Below are positions 1 through 10,042 of a DNA stretch of 64,000 bases, one piece after another (the stretch's first letter is position 1; every line of letters begins with the position of its first letter). The notes under the pieces are model-generated. The model saw only the letters and a program-made list of their open reading frames with translations. It searched no databases and had not been told where the DNA came from. A program made the translations under genes and the position numbers. Origin of the DNA: Psychrobacter sp. JCM 18901 (lineage in GTDB: Bacteria > Pseudomonadota > Gammaproteobacteria > Pseudomonadales > Moraxellaceae); the NCBI RefSeq assembly GCF_000586435.1, contig NZ_BAWH01000002.1, positions 62,001 through 126,000 of the forward strand, in the 5' to 3' direction.

Positions 1-77
1 GCGTGTTTTTTGCCATCTTTTGATGCAGGATCATCGATATAGTCTGGGGCGACAAAGGGTGCTGAGCGTCTAGACAT
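1..77 (-). CDS. partial CDS, N-terminus of an unknown protein
   Basis: A minus-strand reading frame opens with ATG at 77 and runs off the left edge of the window. Twenty-five codons are visible, beginning MSRRSAPFVAPDYIDDPASK and continuing with a Lys-rich stretch. The start is hydrophilic, so there is no signal peptide. The fragment is too short to assign to a family. It is kept because the frame is open from a plausible start and a gene-free spacer precedes it. It could be a chance open frame. Confidence 0.45.
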   Translation of the reverse strand, partial: MSRRSAPFVAPDYIDDPASKDGKKH

Positions 78-384
78 AGTGTTGTATCATCAATAGATAG
101 AGTAAAAATACCAAAAAGTATGATTATAAAAATTAACTGGGGTGCTAAACAAAACTTTATAATAGTTATTATAACCACATAAGCCGATTTGAACTTAAGT
201 TTTTTGAATGGAATAAAGCAAAAGTTTGTCGCAAATCACGACTGTCTTAATGTGATCTAGATTCTAGTTCTAATTCTACGTAACTTTTAGTATGAACCAG
301 TATCAGATGCCTATACTTGTATTTTCTAGGTCGTGTTTCAAGTTATTGACTTCTTTATTCAATCACTTAGCTGAAAATGTATCG
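78..384. other. intergenic spacer, no gene seen
   Basis: About 300 A+T-rich bases lie between the partial gene at the left edge and the end of the cation exporter gene. I see no open frame with a ribosome binding site, no clear hairpin plus T-tract and no repeat. It presumably carries the promoter of the partial leftward gene. Confidence 0.5.
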
Positions 385-1567
385 TTAATGGTTATGACCA
401 ATATGACTATTACCATCAGGTAGCTGTCCCGAAATATCACAGACCAATGCATCGCTATGTGCGATATTCTGCGGGTGAGACGAGCTTTCGACCTGAATAG
501 TAGCATGGTGAATACCAAGCTCTAGCAGTCTTTGTTCGAGACTGGTAATTAGAATATTTGATTCATGGATACTCATTTCACCATCGACCACCACGTGACA
601 AGAGAGTGCATTGAGACCGCTAGTAATACTCCAAACATGTAGGTCATGTACTTTTTGTACTTGAGAGTCTTCGAGTAATTTTTGCTCTACATCGACGAGC
701 GATATATTGGCAGGCGTTCCTTCCATCAATATATGCACAGAATCACGTACAACGCGGTAGCCACTGATTAAAATAAGCACAGCAACGATTACTGATGCCA
801 CTGCATCTGCCCATACCCAACCAAAACCCATCATAAGTAGTGCAGCGATAATCGCAGCTACTGACCCTAACAAATCGCTCAATACGTGCAAATAGGCGCT
901 TTGCATATTAAGGTTAACGGGTTCTTCATTATTAGGTTTCTGCTCTGCGACCTTGGCATCATCCGTACCATGATTATGGCTGTGTGGCTCGCCACCTTGA
1001 CTACCTCGATGCATTAGCCAAGCGACCAAAATATTGATCAGCATACCGATAGTCGCCACGATAAGCATGCCTTGGGTCGCAATTTCTGGCGGTGAGTTAA
1101 AGCGTTTAATCGCTTCATAAAAAAATCATCAAAGCGATTATCACAAGGGTAGCGCCATTTACCGTAGCAACTAATATCTCAAAACGCTTGTAGCCAAAAG
1201 TTTTCTGATGGGTAGCCGCTTTTTCGCCGATTTTAAATGCGACCAAAGTGGCACCAAGCGCTATCGCATCGCTCAACATATGCCCTGCATCAGATAGCAG
1301 AGCCAAACTACCAGTGAGCCAGCCACCAATGGCTTCGATAAACATGTAACCAGTAATGATAATAAAGCTGAACAGCAAGGTGCGCTGATAGCCTTTGGTA
1401 TCTCGTGCTGTGGTTGTTTGCTCTAGATGCTCATCATGATCATGATGGCCTTGGTTTTCTTGAGTGTAGTTATTTTCTTCATCTTCGCGAACGTACTTAG
1501 GCACATCCGTATTATCATACTGTTGGCTATGATTGTGCTCGTCAGAGTTTGGATTATTTGGATTCAT
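385..1567 (-). CDS. czcD: CzcD-like cation diffusion facilitator (frameshifted)
   Basis: This inner-membrane antiporter of the cation diffusion facilitator family would export Zn, Co or Cd in exchange for protons. The N-terminus is hydrophilic and rich in His and Asp (HHDHDEH near residue 42). About six membrane segments follow, with the metal-site HxxxD motif in helix 2 (SDAGHMLSDA) and again in helix 5 (HVLSDLLGS). A cytoplasmic C-terminal domain carries the typical DLHVWSITSG. The frame breaks at an A7 run on the plus strand (1119-1125). Removing one base joins both halves into 393 residues, a normal family length. The exact metal cannot be read from the sequence. Confidence 0.9.
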
Positions 1568-1801
1568 AATAATACTCAGATTCGCTGATAGTTGCGTTCG
1601 ATAGCTGATATTTACTGATAAGTGACGTTTACTAATAAGTGATGCTTGCTATGGGTAGAGTAGGCGTAGGGCATTTACCGCGTACCATTTGATAATTATA
1701 AATTTAACATAGCCAAGCATGAGAAGCTGTAACGACGAAGTAAACATGATGAGAAGAGAAGTAGAAAGATATACACCCATTTGTTGAGAGCTGCGTGAGA
1801 A

Positions 1802-4088
1802 CTACCAACCGACAGGATCAATATCCAAAGTAAGTTTAAGATATTTAGCGCTTGGTAGGGCAAGCACTGGCTGCCACCACTGTCCCAACACATGGTGCAA
1901 TTGACGACGGTCTTTGGCCAGTAGCAAAAGCTGTGCATGGTAGCGACTGTTCTTTTTACTCATGGGTGCATCAATAGGACCGAGAACAGCGAGGTTATGA
2001 GCATTCGGCAAATGCGCAATAGCATCCTTGAGTGCTTGAGTAGTAGCTGCTAATGTTTTACCTTCGCAGCGTATCAATGCAGCATGTCGATGAGGAGGTA
2101 AGCCCATCATTTGACGTTCTTGCAGTAGCTCGCGCGCGAATGACAAGTAGCCGTCTTTGACCAGTTTTAATAGTAACTCGTTATCAGGCTGCAACGTTTG
2201 AATCAATACGCGGCCAGCTTTGTCACCTCGACCAGCACGGCCAGCTACCTGAATCATGAGCTGTGCGGTATGCTCTGGTGAGCGGAAGTCTGCTGATAAA
2301 AATCCGCGATCAGCATTGGGTAAGCAAACCAACGTAACGTTGGGGAAGTGATGACCTTTGGCAACCATCTGTGTACCGACTAATATGGCAGGGTTGCCTT
2401 TATTGATTTGCTCGTAAATATTTTCCCAACTGTCTTTGCGTCTTGTGGTATCACGGTCTATTTGAATAATCGGATAGAGCTCTTTGCTGGTTTGGGGGTT
2501 GGCAAAGATTGCGTGTAGATTTTCGCTAAGCCTTGTCGTTCCCATACCTTTGGCATCTAGGTTTTGACTGCCACAATCAGGGCATACGGTAGGGATATAG
2601 GCTTGCCAATCGCAATGATGGCATTTCAAATAAGAGTTGCTTGAATAACTGTTTCGCTGGGATTGGCCGTTATAGTGAACGGTCAGGTGCGCGTCACAGC
2701 GCGGACAATCTGCTTGCCAGCCACAAGCCTCGCATAAGAGAACAGGCGCATAGCCACGACGATTCAAAAATATTAATACCTGATCACCGGCTTCTAGCGT
2801 TTGCCGTATCGCCCCGATCATGCATCCGTCAGCCCTGTATCATAGCGCGCACCGTCATCTTGAGCCTGTTGATGGGTACTTTGCAAGCGAGCATCAATCA
2901 GCTGCATGGTTGCAGGCTTGGCATTACCTGGACGAGTAAGCAGTTGGTATTCTACTAGTTTGCCATCATCGACCAGTTTTAAATGCTCAAGGGAAGGTGT
3001 GGCAGTACCAAGTATCACTGGGATTTTGTACTGCAAACCTCGATAGAGAGCAACATCAGCGGCATGATAACGCAATGTGTCTTGCTGCTTGTACGAGCCA
3101 TCATGCGCTTCGTCAACGACAATCAGGCCTAAGTCTGCGAAAGGATATAGCACAGCCGAACGTGTACCGATCACGATTTGTGCATGACCCGTGCGGCAGT
3201 CTTGCCAACCTTGCAAGCGATGAGTATTGGTCATGCCAGAGTGTAATAGCACAATGTGGGCTGCGAACCGACTGGCAAATCTTGCCCGCGTTTGCGGTGT
3301 TAGTCCAATCTCTGGTACCAAAATCAACACCTGTTTGCCAGCCTCTAGTACAGCTTGCATCGCTTGCAGATAGACTTCGGTTTTACCACTCCCAGTAATA
3401 CCGTTGAGCAGAAAACCAGTATAAGTATCAGATTCGTGTGCAGCAATAATAGCGTCGACAGCAAGTTTCTGCTCATCATTGAGATCAAGTGGCATTTTTG
3501 CAGTTTAACTGGAGTAGGCGCTTGTTTTGGCTGAATATAGCGCTCGACTAACCCTTTATCTTCTAGCGTCTTTAAAAAGGCTCGTTGCATCCCTTCTAGT
3601 AGCAATACATCTTCACTTGAGCCATGCTGACCATGTAGCTTTAGCATGTCGAACTGCTGCTTTTGTTTTTTAGCATTGGCTCGAAAATCATCATCAGTAA
3701 TATGAGGCAAAATGCGCCAATGGGTAATCAGCAAGTCTAATGGTTTGCCTTGACGGACAAGGCTTGGCAGGATAACTGCTAACACGTCGCCAAGCGGATA
3801 ATGGTAATAGCGGGTTAACCAATAGGCAAGCTTGAGCATGTCCGAGTCCAAAATAGGCTCAGCATCTAGACATTTATTGATGGGTTTGATCTTATTAACA
3901 GGTACGCTGCTATCGTCTTGTGAAATATGAGCAATCACAATGCCAATCAGAGTCTGACGACCAAACGAAACCTCAACACGGCTGCCGATTTGCGGTATCG
4001 CACTGTTTGGCAAAGCAAGCATATCAGCTGGTAGGCTATAGTCAAACACCCGATAAAGGGGAACGGGCAGAGCAACTTGTACCAACAT
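1802..4088 (-). CDS. priA: primosomal replication restart helicase PriA (two frameshifts)
   Basis: PriA recognises stalled forks and D-loops, unwinds the lagging strand 3' to 5' and reloads the replisome. The order of parts is complete: an N-terminal 3'-DNA-binding domain (MLVQVALPVPLYRVFDYSLP), a Walker A motif GITGSGKTEVY near residue 230, a DEAH box (VVDEAHDGSYKQQD) near 325, then the zinc-binding insertion with paired cysteines (CEACGWQADCPRCDAH and CHHCDWQAYIPTVCPDCG) and the C-terminal helicase lobe. One base is missing in a T5 run at 3495-3499 and another near 2818-2824. With both restored the protein is 762 residues. It follows ridA on the same strand. The distal break is not at a homopolymer. 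Confidence 0.93.
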
Positions 4089-4143
4089 AAACGCTTCGCA
4101 GTCTTATTAGGTGAATATGAGATCAGAATAATAGAACGGAGAC

Positions 4144-4174
4144 CAATAAGCTTAGCATGATGCTAAGCTTATTG
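4144..4174. other. perfect 14-bp hairpin without T-tract
   Basis: CAATAAGCTTAGCA (4144-4157) is followed by the loop TGA and by its exact reverse complement (4161-4174). It sits between ridA and priA, both on the minus strand. Neither side has a run of T, so it is not a canonical intrinsic terminator. It may process or stabilise a ridA-priA transcript, or bind a protein. Confidence 0.6.
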
Positions 4175-4262
4175 TGATATGACTTATAGGATGTTGCTAA
4201 AATTAGCACTTAATAATGAGCGCTTAACAACTAGCACCTAATATTAAGCATCAAATATCATC

Positions 4263-4643
4263 TTATTCGATATAAAGAATAGACTCAATTTCTACCACAC
4301 CACCTTTAGGTAGAGCAGCTACTTGAACGGCAGCGCGGGCAGGGTACGGCTCGCTTAGATTGGCGACAAACACTTCGTTCAAGACAGCAAAATCACTCAA
4401 GTCAGTCAAAGATACATTGAATTTAACCACGTCATTTAGACTGCCACCAGCTGCTTCACAGATAGCTTTGATGTTTTCAAATACTTGCTCAGCTTGTGCT
4501 TTAAAACCTTCTCTTAGTTCCATCGTGTCAGGATCAAAACCAAGCTGACCTGAGATATAAACAGTATTGCCGACTTTTACAGCTTGTGAATAAGTGCCGA
4601 CCGCTGCAGGTGCTTTATCAGTTTGGATGGTTTGACGAGTCAT
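4263..4643 (-). CDS. ridA: RidA-family reactive enamine/imine deaminase
   Basis: RidA hydrolyses reactive 2-aminoacrylate and related imines made by PLP enzymes, protecting those enzymes from damage. The 126-residue length and the family signatures fit: GTYSQAVKVGNTVYISGQ near residue 16, an FENIKAICEAAG helix, and the active-site segment YPARAAVQVAALPKGGVVEIE, in which the Arg of PARAAV binds the substrate carboxylate. It lies downstream of spoT on the same strand, a very common arrangement in proteobacteria, and may be cotranscribed with it. The frame is intact and the start at 4643 has a fair Shine-Dalgarno region (AAAAGGGATATCCC). Confidence 0.94.
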   Translation of the reverse strand: MTRQTIQTDKAPAAVGTYSQAVKVGNTVYISGQLGFDPDTMELREGFKAQAEQVFENIKAICEAAGGSLNDVVKFNVSLTDLSDFAVLNEVFVANLSEPYPARAAVQVAALPKGGVVEIESILYIE

Positions 4644-4756
4644 GGGATATCCCTTTTATATTTTATGTAAGTGATTCATTGCTACTAGAATAGCAGTTCT
4701 ATTTTAGCTATTTGCATCACGACTATAGCAGTGATGCAAATCAGAAAATGCGCTTA

Positions 4757-6957
4757 TTATAATTGATATAACCTTATAATGTTAGGGAAACCTAGCAGCG
4801 AGCGTAGTTCACGGATACCCTGTGCTAAATGGTTGCGACTACGTACCACGATATGAATGATGGTATCAGTATTGCGAACATCAACGGTTTCAACCCCCAT
4901 ATTGAGCTGGCGTAAGTGATAGATAACTTCGCTGATTTGCTCGTCACTAAGCGCAATAGAGAGCTTTAAATAAGCAGGAAAACGAATCTTACCGCTGTTT
5001 TTTTAAATCATGCTCACCGATGTCACCTTGTTTGACCGCATTGTCATTGCGCCAACGTAATTGAATAACCTGATAAGGATTGTCTTTGCGGATATCATCC
5101 AGTGAGAAGCATTTATGACGGTGAACGACCAAACCATGACGTGATAAATGCCCTACGATAGGGTCGCCATATATCGGATGACAACAGTTGGCAAAATCAA
5201 GCTCGACGCCAGCAGCATTTGCAATCAGCTGTTGCGGTTGGGTCATATCATCGCTATGTACTTTCGTCTGTAAATCGCTCAGCTCATCGCTAAACAAACG
5301 TGTCACGACTAGCTGAGGAAGTAGCGTACCTGAACTTATTTGTTCAAATAACGCATCTTTTTCTGTCAGACCGCGCCATTCAGTCAGGTCTTTCCAATCA
5401 GCATCTGTCAAGTCATCAAAACTTTTCTGATGCGTTCGGAGCGCACGATCCAATGCCTGTCTACCATGGTGTTGTTTGTCAGCGACAGATAAATCTTTGA
5501 ACCAACGTAAAATTTCTTCACGGGCTTTGTTAGTCACTACAAATCCCAACCACTCCGCTTTTGGTTCTGAGTGACTGTTCACTTCTATCTCAACGGACTG
5601 TCCATTTTTTACCACGGTACCGAGCTTTGCAGCTTTACCATCGATATTTGCACCAACGGCAACGTTACCAATCATAGGCCCGACCGCGTAGGCAAAATCT
5701 AGCGCCGTTGCACCCTGTGGAAGCTCGTAAGCACGCCCTTGAGGGCTATAACAAATGATTTTACTAGAGTGCAGATAATCCATCAGCTCATTAATGGTAG
5801 AGACTGCCGCTGAGAAATCAGGACTGTTTTCATTCAGATTGTCTTCGTCGACCAAATCTTTCATGTTACGCAAAGATGCTTGGATGACCGATTGACTCAC
5901 ATCAGATGCGTGCTCTGCCCCGATGACACCAAGTCTCGCAGCGCTTTGCATTTGCTTAGTCAATATAGTGACTTTTACCACATCATTGTCACGCTCATAG
6001 ATGAGGGTGAGGGACTGGTTACCGCCTGGTAGCGGACGACGAATATTATCCGCAATATGGGTATCATCAATCTGATATTTTTTTGATTAGATAATAGGCC
6101 AGTTTGTCACAGGCTTCGATATTATCAAGGACGATTTCAAACGCGTAGTGACGCAGTAGCGCATTAATCTCACCGCGATTGCGGAAAAATTGACGATATA
6201 TGACCACGCGATTGTCTAAGACTTTGACCAGACCATTGAGATCCAAGTTGTTTAGCACGATACTCAAATAACGATGAATCGACTCTCTTTGAAAGTTTCG
6301 TCCAAGCCCATGTTGTAACAGTTTATCAGACAGCTTGTTGTACATATCAGAGTCTAAATTGCGATAACACAATACTTCGATATAGTCAGCAATATCATTC
6401 AGACCCATTAATCGTGCAAATGGCACATAAAAATCCAAGGTTTCTTGAGCTGTGGTGCGTTGCTTCTCAGGACGTACCGCGTCTAGCGTAGACATATTAT
6501 GTAGACGGTCAGCAAGCTTGATAATGAGTACACGCGGATCAGCGAGAGTGGCGGTTAAAATTTTATGAAAGGTGGCCGCTTTATTCTGCTGCTTGTTATG
6601 TGAAGAGGACTTTAGCTTGGTCACACCATCGACCAATCTTGATACAGTTTCACCATAACGCTGCTTGATTTGCTCATCACTAACTTCGGTGTCTTCGACC
6701 GTATCATGCAGGATTGCTGCAATGATGGTATCTCGATCTAAGCGAAAGCCCGCTAGTATCTCAGCGACAGCGATTGGATGCGTGATATAAGGTTCCCCTG
6801 ATTTGCGCTTGTCTTTAATGTGCGCAATATCTCCGAACTCACAAGCATCAACAATATCACGGCGCTCAGCAGCAGTGAGATAACCTACCGAACGTAGTAA
6901 ATTATATTGAGCATCATCGACGAGGTGATGACTGAGTTTGGGTAGGGTTTGACTCAT
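4757..6957 (-). CDS. spoT: (p)ppGpp hydrolase SpoT (two frameshifts, synthetase half degenerate)
   Basis: SpoT hydrolyses the alarmone (p)ppGpp to GDP or GTP. The N-terminal HD hydrolase is complete: H60, H84-D85 in ILHDTVEDT, and the RLADRLHNM box. The synthetase region looks degenerate: where bifunctional enzymes have EIQIRT...GVAAHWxYK, this protein reads VKVTILTKQMQSAARLGVIG. TGS (near YSPQGRAYELPQGATALDFA), helical and zinc-finger (DFANCCHPIYGDPIVG) segments follow, and a C-terminal ACT domain ends at 4757. The frame breaks at T7 runs at 6078-6084 and 4998-5004. Removing one base at each gives 732 residues. Moraxellaceae SpoT is known to lack synthetase activity, so this is expected. Confidence 0.93.
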
Positions 6958-7298
6958 AAAATAATGATCCTATTTTCCATGACCTACTTGTTGGGCCACT
7001 TACCGAAGTAAATGGAGGCTAAATAATGACCTACCATACAAAACTTAAGGATGAGTACGCCATTCTCTAATTAATCGCAAATCGCTTTCAATGTCAACTG
7101 ATAAGCGTGTGGGCGATGAAAAAAATTTCACTCAGTGGTCTATTTTGGAGATAAATGGTGACCAAAATAGCCAATACATTATTATTACAACCAAAAAAAC
7201 CACAGCCTATGCTGTGGTCTCTATAGTTGATCAAGATGTGTATTTATTTTATAAAAACACGATTGGCTTTATAAAATACATCTTATCAAAACAGCCTA
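6958..7298. other. spoT-rpoZ spacer with the rpoZ terminator
   Basis: The 340 bases between rpoZ and spoT hold the leftward rpoZ terminator at 7193-7218 and, between it and spoT, about 230 bases that presumably include a separate spoT promoter. An 83-codon open frame on the plus strand overlaps the terminator and has no recognisable product, so it is not called. Confidence 0.5.
7193..7218 (-). terminator. intrinsic terminator of rpoZ
   Basis: The stem ACCACAGC/GCTGTGGT (7199-7206 and 7211-7218) has a 4-base loop. On the minus strand it is followed by seven T (7193-7199 read in reverse). It lies about 80 bases past the rpoZ stop codon. Confidence 0.8.
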
Positions 7299-7559
7299 CT
7301 AGAAGCTGTGGTCGCCTGACAATGCTAAATCTAATGAGCTAGTAGCAAAATTATGCTCTGGCTGATTTAGGATATCGCGTGTGATTTTGCCAGCGGCAAT
7401 TTCACGTAGTGCCAATACTGTAGGCTTGTCGTTATCAACGTCAACCAACGGTTCGGCAATACCTTTGGCCAATTGACGGGCGCGTTTGCTTGCGACCAAA
7501 ATTAGCTCAAAGCGATTATCAACATTATCCAAACAATCTTCAATCGTCACTCGTGCCAT
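7299..7559 (-). CDS. rpoZ: RNA polymerase omega subunit
   Basis: Omega binds the beta-prime subunit, helps assemble core RNA polymerase and forms part of a ppGpp binding site. The 86-residue product starts [20 protein letters not shown] and carries the family core [13 protein letters not shown] and [15 protein letters not shown]. The gene lies between gmk and spoT in the standard gammaproteobacterial order, which links the alarmone hydrolase to one of the alarmone's targets. The frame is intact and a terminator follows. Confidence 0.96.
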   Translation of the reverse strand: MARVTIEDCLDNVDNRFELILVASKRARQLAKGIAEPLVDVDNDKPTVLALREIAAGKITRDILNQPEHNFATSSLDLALSGDHSF

Positions 7560-7724
7560 AAATAGCTACCTCGGTTGTTTTTATTAGTAACGGACCTTGC
7601 CCGCCACTCAATAAAAATAATATCAAAAATATAAAGGGGGATAGCTAAATATTATAGCATTTTTTTGCCAAGTCGCGTAGTTGCTTTTTATATCTACTTA
7701 CGAGATTAGCTGCTTGTGCGTAGT

Positions 7725-8350
7725 TTACTCTTCTACCTGAGTGTTTAGCAAGTTGCTAATCGTACGATGATAGCGCTGCTGCTGACGACCAAGTGTCTGC
7801 CTGTCGGCCACGATAATGGCTTTTAGCTCAGCTAAGGCTACATCAAAATTATCATTGATCACTACATAGTCAGCATTTACATATTGTGCCATTTCGGTGA
7901 CCGCGCCAGCTAGACGGCGCTCTATAACTTCTACAGCATCCTGCGCGCGGGTTGAGAGACGTTGACGTAATGTCGCAATGCTAGGTGGTAGAATAAAAAC
8001 CATAATGGCATCGGGAAAGATATTTCTGATTTGCGTCGCGCTTGCCAGTCAATCTCCAAAATAACGTCGATACCCGCCGCTAGCTGGGTACGTACACTTT
8101 CCTCTGACGTGCCATAATAGTTACCAAATACTTCAGCATGCTCTAGAAATAGACCCGCATTGATACCATTGGTAAAACTATCGGTATCTGTGAAATGATA
8201 GTGCTGACCATCAATCTCACCTGGACGTGGTGCGCGAGTGGTATGAGAGACGCTGACAGTCAAGTCATTGGTGGTTGCAAGCAATTGCTTAACCAATGAG
8301 GTCTTGCCAGTACCTGAAGCGGCAGTAACGATGAATAATGAACCTGTCAT
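7725..8350 (-). CDS. gmk: guanylate kinase (frameshifted)
   Basis: Guanylate kinase phosphorylates GMP to GDP with ATP and is essential for GTP and (p)ppGpp supply. The P-loop [10 protein letters not shown] lies at residues 10-19. The GMP-binding region follows ([19 protein letters not shown]), then [14 protein letters not shown] and VILEIDWQ. The frame is lost around 8028-8040, where one base is missing. It resumes in [12 protein letters not shown] and runs to the end. With one base restored the protein is 208 residues, the usual length. It heads the leftward gmk-rpoZ-spoT cluster and diverges from ispH. A possible attenuator lies in its leader at 8466-8490. Confidence 0.93.
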
Positions 8351-8465
8351 ACAATTTATCCTAATAGAAAGTGTTTTAATAACTCGTAAAATGTATTGTA
8401 ATAAATGCGTGTTGATAAAAAGTTAAGCAGTGCCTCAGTCAAAAACAAAAGACTGGAAAAAAAAT

Positions 8466-8490
8466 AAAAAAAACGCCATCATGTATGGCG
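8466..8490 (-). terminator. leftward terminator-like hairpin in the gmk leader
   Basis: CGCCAT (8474-8479) pairs with ATGGCG (8485-8490) around a 5-base loop. On the minus strand it is followed by eight T (8473-8466) and further T-rich sequence. No minus-strand gene ends before it, so it either terminates a short RNA or attenuates gmk, whose start codon is 116 bases further on. The 6-bp stem is short. Confidence 0.5.
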
Positions 8491-8526
8491 ATAGAAATTA
8501 TAATAGATGCATTATTATAAACTGCT

Positions 8527-8554
8527 TTTATACAAGTTAAAGCTGGTTTTGCAA
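8527..8554 (-). promoter_or_regulatory. possible sigma-70 promoter for the gmk leader
   Basis: On the minus strand TTGCAA (8554-8549) and TATAAA (8532-8527) are separated by 16 bases. Transcription would start near 8520, about 30 bases ahead of the hairpin at 8466-8490. This is a match to consensus only. The region is A+T rich, so chance matches are likely. Confidence 0.35.
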
Positions 8555-8729
8555 TATGTCGTAAGTATGCTGAGATTCGCCTATAAAATATTGCTATGAG
8601 TAGACAGCTATTTTAGAGAGCAATAAAAGCAAATTATGCTAAAGTAGAGCATTGATTTCGCCCCAACTTTTGAATAAAAAAATTCAAAAATACGTTTTAA
8701 CTATAAATTATCCAATGATAGGCCTTTTT

Positions 8730-9686
8730 ATGCAAATTTATCTTGCCAATCCCCGTGGATTTTGTGCTGGTGTGGACCGTGCAATTGCGATTGTTAATGA
8801 AGCATTGACACGTTTCGAGCCGCCCATTTATGTCCGTCATGAAGTTGTGCATAATAAGTTTGTGGTGTCAGACTTGGCTAATCGTGGTGCGGTATTCGTT
8901 GAAGAGCTTCATGAAGTACCAGACGGCTCCATCGTTATTTTCTCCGCTCATGGGGTTTCTAAAGCAGTCGAAGATGAGGCTGAGCGTCGTGATTTGACGG
9001 TGTTTGATGCAACATGCCCGTTGGTGACTAAAGTACACATCGAAGTAGCAAAGTTTGCGCAAGATGGGATGGATGCGGTGTTGATAGGACATGCAGGACA
9101 CCCAGAAGTCGAAGGCACGATGGGGCGCTTCAATCGTCGCCATGGTGGGCAGATTCATCTGGTCGAAGATGAAGGTGATGTGGCCGCATTGACTGTACAA
9201 GATGCTGAACGCTTGGCATTTGTGACTCAGACAACCTTGTCGATGGATGATACTGCGCGCGTTATCGATGCGCTGCGTGAAAAATTTCCTAGTATCCAAG
9301 GCCCTCGCAAAGACGACATTTGCTACGCCACTCAAAACCGCCAAGATGCGGTAAAAGATTTGGCCAGTCGCTGTGAAGTGGTCTTGGTAGTTGGTTCGCC
9401 AAACTCATCAAACTCCAATCGCTTGCGAGAGCTGGCTGAGCGTATGAATTGCCGAGCGTATTTAATCGATAATGCCAGTGAGATGGACAAGCGTTGGTTA
9501 GATGGTGTGCAGAGTATAGGCGTGACCGCTGGTGCATCTGCGCCCGAAGTGTTGATCCAAGAAGTATTGCAACAGCTGCAAGACTGGGGTGGTGATCTGC
9601 CTAGTGAGCTATCTGGTATTGAAGAAAATGTGACGTTTAGTTTGCCGAAAGCGCTGCGGATTCCTGTTACTCAGGTTGGTAAGTAA
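8730..9686 (+). CDS. ispH: 4-hydroxy-3-methylbut-2-enyl diphosphate reductase
   Basis: IspH is the last enzyme of the non-mevalonate isoprenoid pathway. It reduces HMBPP to IPP and DMAPP using a [4Fe-4S] cluster. All family signatures are present: the cluster Cys12 in [13 protein letters not shown], His41 ([10 protein letters not shown]), the SAHGVSKAV histidine, the second cluster Cys in [11 protein letters not shown] and the third in [10 protein letters not shown] chose ATG 8730 because family members begin with [14 protein letters not shown] sequence and give about 318 residues. An in-frame ATG at 8652 would add 26 unrelated residues. The frame is intact. Its product feeds UppP and UbiA substrates encoded elsewhere in the window. 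Confidence 0.95.
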   Translation: MQIYLANPRGFCAGVDRAIAIVNEALTRFEPPIYVRHEVVHNKFVVSDLANRGAVFVEELHEVPDGSIVIFSAHGVSKAVEDEAERRDLTVFDATCPLVTKVHIEVAKFAQDGMDAVLIGHAGHPEVEGTMGRFNRRHGGQIHLVEDEGDVAALTVQDAERLAFVTQTTLSMDDTARVIDALREKFPSIQGPRKDDICYATQNRQDAVKDLASRCEVVLVVGSPNSSNSNRLRELAERMNCRAYLIDNASEMDKRWLDGVQSIGVTAGASAPEVLIQEVLQQLQDWGGDLPSELSGIEENVTFSLPKALRIPVTQVGK

Positions 9687-9739
9687 CTAATATTCGTGTT
9701 TGTATTTGTATGAACCATCATTGATATGGATAAGGTCGC

Positions 9740-9984
9740 ATGAAAGAACCAAAAGCCAGATTTGTATTGGCAGAGGCCACGCTCGCTGAAGTCAATAAGC
9801 AACTAAAACTCAACATGCTAGTGATGGCAGCAGTGGTTTTCGTATTGTTTATGAATATCATGAAGTTTATGGCAGAAAAAGCTTTTTCTACGCGATGCTC
9901 GCAGTAGTCATGGTCTGTTTATTATTTTTCATACAAAAGGCTCGTCGTATTCTCACGCTAAGAAAACAAGAGCTTATTCATTAA
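9740..9984 (+). CDS. small two-helix membrane protein (frameshifted)
   Basis: This small protein is missed by simple frame calling. It starts at ATG 9740 (MKEPKARFVLAEATLAEVNK), has a first hydrophobic segment (LNMLVMAAVVFVLFMNIMKF), and loses frame at an A5 run (9876-9880) that should be A6. The restored frame continues into a second membrane segment (FFYAMLAVVMVCLLFFIQ) and a basic tail ending KQELIH. The corrected product is 81 residues. It sits between ispH and a thioesterase on the same strand. The coherent hydrophobic pattern across the break supports a real gene. No function is recognised. Confidence 0.65.
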
Positions 9985-10042
9985 TAGAAAGTACAAGCCT
10001 AAATAAAAAAATACAAATGAAAGTGCCAAATATAGGATAGCT

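Larger units (their letters stand above)
8351..8729. other. divergent gmk/ispH control region
   Basis: About 380 bases separate gmk (minus) and ispH (plus). They contain a leftward promoter-like pair, a leftward hairpin with a T-tract, and the ispH promoter, which I could not locate confidently. No further gene is seen. Confidence 0.5.

Noticed and set aside
2641..2958. 105-codon open frame on the plus strand
   Set aside because: It lies wholly inside priA on the opposite strand, has no binding site and no recognisable product; it is a shadow of the real frame.
7091..7342. 83-codon plus-strand frame in the spoT-rpoZ spacer
   Set aside because: It runs through the rpoZ terminator and into the end of rpoZ in antisense, and its product has no family features.
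8868..9344. 158-codon minus-strand frame
   Set aside because: It is fully antisense to the conserved ispH frame; the codon pattern of ispH explains it.
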